53,174 nt of DNA from Reyranellaceae bacterium. GTDB lineage: Bacteria; Pseudomonadota; Alphaproteobacteria; Reyranellales; Reyranellaceae. This document shows positions 49,001-53,174 of the stretch, piece after piece (position 1 is the stretch's first letter; each line of letters opens with the position of its first letter). The notes beneath the pieces were generated by a model that had not been told where the DNA came from, made no database searches, and saw only the letters and a program-made list of their open reading frames with translations. The stretch covers positions 1-53,174 of the forward strand of contig JALHMM010000040.1 of the NCBI GenBank assembly GCA_022844045.1, read 5' to 3'. The position numbers were made by a program, and so were the translations under genes.

Positions 49001-49857
49001 AGCGAGGACCTGCGCGGATCGACCCGGTTGCGCACGATGTCGCCGAGGAAGTTCAGCGACAGCACGGTGAGGAACATCACCGCCGCGGGGACCAGCGCGG
49101 TATGCGGCGCCACGTCGAGCGCCTCGCGGCCATCGGCGATCATGCCGCCCCAGCTCGGCTGCGGCGCGGGAATGCCGAGGCCGAGGAACGACAGCGCGCC
49201 CTCGGCGACGATGATCACGCTCATCGCCACCAGCCAGAAGGCGAACATCGGCGGCAGCAGATTGGGCAGGATCTCCCGGGTGATGATGCGCCAGTCGCTG
49301 GCGCCGATGGTGCGCGCGGCCAACACGAAGTCGCGGTTCGCCCAAGCCAGCGTGTTGGCGCGCGCGACACGCGCCGCCGCCGGTATCGACAGGATGCCCA
49401 GCGCCAACGTCACGTTAAACAGGCTCTGGCCGAGATAGGCGGTGAAGGTCAGCGCCAGGACCAGCGCCGGAAAGGCCAGCAGCACGTCGATGAAGCCCAC
49501 CGCCAGCAGGTCGACCTTGCCCCGGAAATAGCCGGCGGCCATGCCGATCGCGCCGCCAATCAGGAAGCCGAAGGCCGGCGCGCACAGCCCGACGATCAAT
49601 GAGGTGCGGGCACCATGCACGATGCGCGAGAGCATGTTGCGGCCAAGATTGTCGGTGCCCAGCAGGAACTCGGCCGAGGGCGGCTTGCGCCGCAAGATCA
49701 GCTCCTGCTCCGCCGGATCGGGCAGGCCGATCCAGTTGGCACCCACCGCCGCGATGACGATGATCGACACCCAGGCCAGCGGCAAGGTCACCGCCCAGGG
49801 GATGCGCCGTTTCGGCGGTGCGGCCGCCGCCGCCGGCTCAATGGCGGAAGCGGACAT
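48997..49857 (-). CDS. ABC permease, DppC/OppC type
   Basis: 286 residues. An N-terminal helix followed by the LLGTDNLGRNMLSRIVHGARTS segment that marks the DppC/OppC family, then five helices including an EAA loop (AARTIGASDWRIITREILPNLL). Forms the channel with the DppB-like partner. Start overlaps the partner's 3' end by 20 bp; stop overlaps the ATPase GTG. Confidence 0.93.
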   Translation of the reverse strand: MSASAIEPAAAAAPPKRRIPWAVTLPLAWVSIIVIAAVGANWIGLPDPAEQELILRRKPPSAEFLLGTDNLGRNMLSRIVHGARTSLIVGLCAPAFGFLIGGAIGMAAGYFRGKVDLLAVGFIDVLLAFPALVLALTFTAYLGQSLFNVTLALGILSIPAAARVARANTLAWANRDFVLAARTIGASDWRIITREILPNLLPPMFAFWLVAMSVIIVAEGALSFLGLGIPAPQPSWGGMIADGREALDVAPHTALVPAAVMFLTVLSLNFLGDIVRNRVDPRRSSL

Positions 49858-50791
49858 GGCGCACCCTGGGGTCGAGCACGGCGTAGAGCATGTCGACGAG
49901 GAAATTGATGAGCACGAAGCTCGTGGCGATGAAGGTCACCGTGCCCTGCACCAGGATCAGGTCGCGGTTGAAGATGCCGCCGAGCAGCAGGCGGCCGACG
50001 CCGGGCAGCGCGAAGATCTGCTCGACGATCACCGCGCCGCCGATCAGGCCGCCGATGTTGAGGCCCAGCACGGTGATCAGGGTGAACGACGAGGGCCTGA
50101 GCGCGTGGCTCAGCAGCACACGCCAGGGCGGCAATCCCTTGGCGCGCGCCAGCAGGATGAAGTCCTCCTTGAGCGTGGTCAGCAGGTCCGAGCGCAGCAC
50201 GCGCATCAGCACGGTCCACTCGATCAGGCCGAGCGTCGCCGCCGGCAGGATGGTCGATTCGAGGTTGCCCCAGAAGCTTTCCGACATCGGCGTGAAGCCG
50301 GTCGCCGGCAGCAGATCGAAGGACACCGAGAAGAGGTAGATCAGCACGATGCCGAGCATGAAGTTGGGCACCGCGAGGAAGCCGAACGCGGCCGAGGCCG
50401 AGATGCGGTCGATCAGCCCGCCCGGCTTGCGCACCGACAGCAGCGCCGCCGGCACGGCGATGCCCAGCGCGATGATCTGCGCCATCACCATGAGCTGCAG
50501 CGACACCGGCAGGCGGTCGATGATCGCCTGCAGCACCGGCTCGCTGTTGCGATACGACCGGCCGAGATCGCCACCCAGCGCGTCGCCCAGCCATTCGAAG
50601 TAGCGCACCAGCATCGGCCGATCGAGGCCCATGTCCTTGCGCAGCCCGGCGATGTCCTCGGGCGTCGCGAGGTTGCCGAGGATCACGATGGCGATGTCGC
50701 CGGGCAGGATGTTGACGATCAGGAAGGTCAGCAGCGTGACGGCGAACAGCACCGCCGCCAGCCGCAACAACTGCCGCGCGAGCCAGTTCAT
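49838..50791 (-). CDS. ABC permease, DppB/OppB type
   Basis: 317 residues with six helices. Opening QLLRLAAVLFAVTLLTFLIV followed by the GLDRPMLVRYFEWLGDALGGDLGRSY element is diagnostic for DppB/OppB; EAA loop at LARAKGLPPWRVLLSHALRPS. The ATG at 50791 lies 9 bases from a family A palindrome whose terminal GGGGGAAG takes the place of the ribosome-binding site. Confidence 0.93.
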   Translation of the reverse strand: MNWLARQLLRLAAVLFAVTLLTFLIVNILPGDIAIVILGNLATPEDIAGLRKDMGLDRPMLVRYFEWLGDALGGDLGRSYRNSEPVLQAIIDRLPVSLQLMVMAQIIALGIAVPAALLSVRKPGGLIDRISASAAFGFLAVPNFMLGIVLIYLFSVSFDLLPATGFTPMSESFWGNLESTILPAATLGLIEWTVLMRVLRSDLLTTLKEDFILLARAKGLPPWRVLLSHALRPSSFTLITVLGLNIGGLIGGAVIVEQIFALPGVGRLLLGGIFNRDLILVQGTVTFIATSFVLINFLVDMLYAVLDPRVRHVRFRH

Positions 50792-50799
50792 GAAGTTAT

Positions 50800-50920
50800 C
50801 TTCCCCCGGAGGGGGAAGGTGGCGCGCGCAGCGCGACGGAAGGGGGATGCCTCAACGCAATCGGAGTCCGGCTTCGACATCCCCCATCCGCCTTCGGCAC
50901 CTTCCCCCTCCGGGGGAAGG
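50800..50920. repeat. Family A palindrome between binding-protein and permease genes
   Basis: A 121-bp copy with both terminal hairpins and the central inverted repeat (AGGGGGATGCCTCAA / TTCGACATCCCCC). It fills nearly all of the 139-bp gap within the operon, downstream of the highly expressed binding-protein gene, the classic place for an mRNA-stabilising hairpin. Confidence 0.92.
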
Positions 50921-50930
50921 TAGAAGACCA

Positions 50931-52472
50931 TTACTTCGCCAGCCACGCGCCCTCGACCTGCACGGCGCCGCCGCGCAGCGCGGGGATGCCGCGCACATTG
51001 GCGCGGGTGATGGCGAAGTCGGTGTTGCTGCCGGTCCACAGCCACACCACGTCGTCGTTGAGGATCTTGATCAGATCGCAGTAGGCCTTGTTGCGCACGG
51101 CCGGGTCGAGCTGGGTGCGGCCGATCAGCAGCAGCCTGTCGACCTCCGGGTTGTTGTAGCCGGAGAAGTTGATCGGGCTCTTGGAGTGGAAGTTGGCGAA
51201 CATCTGCGGATCGACGTCGGGGAAGTCGATGATGCGCCAGCCGCTGACCAGGAAGTCGCGCGACAGCGTCTCCTTGACCAGCTGGGTCTGGTCGACCGGC
51301 TTGATGGTCACCTCGATGCCGATCTTCTTCATATCGGCCTGGAAGACCTGCGCGCCCTCGCGGCCGCGCGGCGTGGCGGTCACGGTATGCACCAGCTTCA
51401 CCGGCTTGCCGTACTCGGCGAGCAGCTGCTTGGCCTTCTCCGGATTGTAGCCCAGCGCGCCGTTGTCCTTGCACTCGATGCCCGAGGACGGGCCGTAGGG
51501 ATCGTCGTAGACCGGGCGCAGGCCCTGGCTCAGCACGGCGGCGTTGGCCTTGCGGTTGAGACCCATCGAGATCGCCTGGCGCACGCGCTTGTCGTTGAGC
51601 GGCTCCTTCGCGGTGTTGAGCGGGATGACCAGCGCGCCGCTGCCGATCCAGTTCAGCACCACCAGGCTCTTGTCCTTCTTGGCCTTCAGGATGTTCTCGG
51701 CGCGATCCTCCCAGATCACGTTCACGTCGCCCTTGCCCAAGCTGGCGTAGCGCGCGTCGGAATCGGGCAGTGGCCGCACGATGACGCGGTCGAGGTATGG
51801 CTTGTCCTTGTCCCAGTAGTTGGGGTTACGCTCGGCGATCAGCCGGTCGGCGGCGCGCCACTCCTTGAACACGAAGGGCCCGGTGCCGACGGGGTTGCGA
51901 TTGTAGTCCGGACCCTTCTCGTTGAGCGCCTTCACCGAGATGATCAGCGTCACGACGCTGGGCTGCGCCAGGGTCTTGGCCAGCGCCGCGTTGGGGCCGC
52001 GCATCTTGAAGACGGCGGTGAGCTCGTCCTGGGCCTCGACCTTCTCGATCGCCAGATAGACGCGGCCGGCGAAGCGGTTGGCGGGATCGAGCAGACGGTT
52101 GAAGTGGTCGGCCACCGCCTGCGCGGTGAAAGGCGTGCCGTCATGGAACTTCACGCCCGGGCGCAGCTTGGCGATCCACACCGTGCCGTCCTCGTTGGCG
52201 TTCATCGATAGCGCCAGCGCCGGGATCAGGTTGCCCTTGTCGTCGAGCCGCATCAGCGTCTCGTAGAACAGCGACGCCGCGGTGACCGTCGAGTTGGAGT
52301 AGACGCCGGCCCTGATCGGGTCGAAGCCCTCGAAATCGCTCTCCACGCCGACGGTCAGCGTGCCACCTCTCACCGGCGCCTGCGCCAGGACCTGTTGCGC
52401 AAAAATGGGCGCGGCCGCCAAGCCAACCGCCAGCGCCGCCACCAAACCGAATCTGCGAGAAAACACGCCCAT
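50931..52472 (-). CDS. ABC substrate-binding protein, peptide/nickel/opine type (SBP_bac_5)
   Basis: 513 residues. Signal peptide at about 1-31 (LVAALAVGLAAAPIFAQQVLAQ), then the SBP_bac_5 pattern: GGTLTVGVESDFEGFDPIRA, KLRPGVKFHDGTPFTAQAV, NPVGTGPFVFKEWRAADRLI, RNPNYWDKDKPYLDRVI and RQAISMGLNRKA. Ligand class for this family includes peptides, nickel, opines and other amphipathic compounds. First gene of the operon; GGAGG precedes the ATG. Ends with TAA just before a family A element. Confidence 0.93.
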   Translation of the reverse strand: MGVFSRRFGLVAALAVGLAAAPIFAQQVLAQAPVRGGTLTVGVESDFEGFDPIRAGVYSNSTVTAASLFYETLMRLDDKGNLIPALALSMNANEDGTVWIAKLRPGVKFHDGTPFTAQAVADHFNRLLDPANRFAGRVYLAIEKVEAQDELTAVFKMRGPNAALAKTLAQPSVVTLIISVKALNEKGPDYNRNPVGTGPFVFKEWRAADRLIAERNPNYWDKDKPYLDRVIVRPLPDSDARYASLGKGDVNVIWEDRAENILKAKKDKSLVVLNWIGSGALVIPLNTAKEPLNDKRVRQAISMGLNRKANAAVLSQGLRPVYDDPYGPSSGIECKDNGALGYNPEKAKQLLAEYGKPVKLVHTVTATPRGREGAQVFQADMKKIGIEVTIKPVDQTQLVKETLSRDFLVSGWRIIDFPDVDPQMFANFHSKSPINFSGYNNPEVDRLLLIGRTQLDPAVRNKAYCDLIKILNDDVVWLWTGSNTDFAITRANVRGIPALRGGAVQVEGAWLAK

Positions 52473-52642
52473 TCAACCCTCCCTGAATCCCGCCGTTGAT
52501 CGCGCATGGATCGTTAGGCCGGGACCATAGCGCGGCATACCGGCACTGTCATCCAGAGTGGGGTTGCCGTCGTACCGATCAGACCGCATTTATCCGATAA
52601 GTCCTGTGGCGATGCCACGAACCGCATGAGGGAGCATTCATC

Positions 52643-52945
52643 ATGAAGACAGGCATCATCGTCGCGCTGGCGATCGCGCTGGGCACCGGTATGGCCGCCT
52701 TCGCTCAGGGCCCGAGCGGCCCCTCGACCGCGAAGCCGATCGAGGCCGACCCGAAAGCCGGCTTGCCGGCCAGCGGCGCGATCTCGAACGAGGCGGAAGC
52801 CAAGCGGCGCCTGGAAGCCCAGGGCTACCGCAACGTCAGCCAGCTGGTGCGCAAAGCCGACGGCCTTTGGCACGGCACCGCCATCCGCAACGCCATCTCG
52901 GTCGCCGTCACCGTCAGCGTCGGTGGCGAGATCACCACGCGGTAG
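52643..52945 (+). CDS. Small secreted protein with PepSY-like C-terminus
   Basis: 100 residues. Signal peptide at 1-21 (ALGTGMAAFAQ), a Pro/Ser-rich linker and then EAKRRLEAQGYRNVSQLVRKADGLWHGTA, a helix-strand pattern like PepSY/YpeB-type inhibitory or sensor domains. Probably periplasmic. GAGGGAG stands 8 bases before the ATG. It diverges from the ABC operon across 170 bp and is followed by a family A palindrome. Confidence 0.75.
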   Translation: MKTGIIVALAIALGTGMAAFAQGPSGPSTAKPIEADPKAGLPASGAISNEAEAKRRLEAQGYRNVSQLVRKADGLWHGTAIRNAISVAVTVSVGGEITTR

Positions 52946-52973
52946 AACGTTTTCCGATCCGCTGGAGCCTTAA

Positions 52974-53100
52974 CCTTCCCCCGGAGGGGGAAGGTGGCAG
53001 CGCGTAGCGCTGACGGATGGGGGATGACGAAGACGAACGCAGGAGTCCGTCTTCGACATCCCCCATCCGCCCTTCGGGCACCTTCCCCCTCCGGGGCAGG
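52974..53100. repeat. Family A palindrome after the small secreted protein gene
   Basis: A 127-bp copy with terminal hairpin CCTTCCCCCGGAGGGGGAAGG, central inverted repeat (GGGGGATGACGAAGACGAA / CTTCGACATCCCCC) and a slightly worn right end (CCTTCCCCCTCCGGGGCAGG). Confidence 0.9.
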
Positions 53101-53110
53101 GCTATCGCAT

Positions 53111-53174
53111 ATGAAAAAAGAGGCTGAGAAGGAAGTCGTCGTTCCATCCGGCGCGAAGGATTTTGCGTCGCATG
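53111..53174 (+). CDS. Possible start of a gene running off the window
   Basis: An ATG at 53111 opens a frame MKKEAEKEVVVPSGAKDFAS that is still open at the right edge. Composition is protein-like, but no clear ribosome-binding site is seen (GGGCAGGG lies 11 or more bases upstream, inside the palindrome). Too short to assign. Confidence 0.3.
   Translation, partial: MKKEAEKEVVVPSGAKDFASH

Overview
This is a GC-rich chromosomal segment, with coding regions at roughly two-thirds G+C by eye. The gene repertoire suggests a soil or freshwater alphaproteobacterium of the Reyranella / Rhodospirillales / Hyphomicrobiales type; that placement is inference from gene content, since no rRNA or other phylogenetic marker lies here. 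No tRNA, rRNA, CRISPR array, integrase or transposase was recognised. Genes are densely packed, often with 1-4 bp stop/start overlaps.

Layout. 1-5.8 kb: the tail of an unidentified gene, a secreted TPR protein with an internal 204-bp duplication, a minus-strand gene interrupted by an in-frame TAA, a C13/caspase-like lipoprotein peptidase with a clear terminator, a two-partner-secretion transporter gene cut off before its barrel, an atypical SDR and a divergent GNAT acetyltransferase. 5.9-8.4 kb: an AI-2E-type membrane protein with a long soluble tail and two very small genes. 8.6-17.2 kb: one long minus-strand cluster that looks catabolic (SDR, SemiSWEET, PPOX-fold protein, DUF3833, Rieske oxygenase, a three-gene Fe3+-type ABC importer, amidohydrolase). 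17.5-22.3 kb: a pair of unknown small genes, a photolyase gene split by an in-frame TAA, an LLM flavin oxidoreductase and a second TPR protein. 22.6-27 kb: a small heme-copper-oxidase-like membrane protein diverging, across a near-perfect 41-bp palindrome, from a tightly coupled run of TetR regulator, MGT-type glycosyltransferase, P-loop kinase and Arr-type rifamycin ADP-ribosyltransferase, followed by a GNAT acetyltransferase. 27.2-30.5 kb: an orphan phage-type replication gene, an ACMSD-like amidohydrolase and an MFS transporter. 30.5-41.2 kb: a 2415-residue secreted multidomain nuclease/5'-nucleotidase divergent from a dedicated type I secretion ABC exporter and HlyD adaptor. 41.3-45.4 kb: GST, alpha/beta hydrolase, tripartite-tricarboxylate-type binding protein, SDR and an unknown protein. 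45.4-52.5 kb: a dipeptide/nickel-type ABC importer operon (binding protein, two permeases, two ATPases) ending in a fumarase/aspartase-superfamily lyase. 52.6 kb to the end: a small secreted PepSY-like protein and the possible start of another gene.

Two families of dispersed palindromes run through the window. Family A (about 120-155 bp, bounded by hairpins made of CCTTCCCCC / GGGGGAAGG) has five full-length copies and one half copy. Family B is REP-like (TGTCATYCCGAGCG or CGTCRTCCTGAGCGAAGCG arms) and has three copies. They sit between genes of the same operon, lie directly against start codons, form the end of one ATPase gene, and are translated as the C-terminal tail of another.

Most likely functional units: (i) a TetR-controlled set of drug-modifying enzymes; (ii) a secreted enzyme that could release phosphate or nucleosides from extracellular nucleic acid, with its own exporter; (iii) an oxygenase-centred catabolic cluster with uptake; (iv) an ABC importer coupled to a C-N or C-C lyase.
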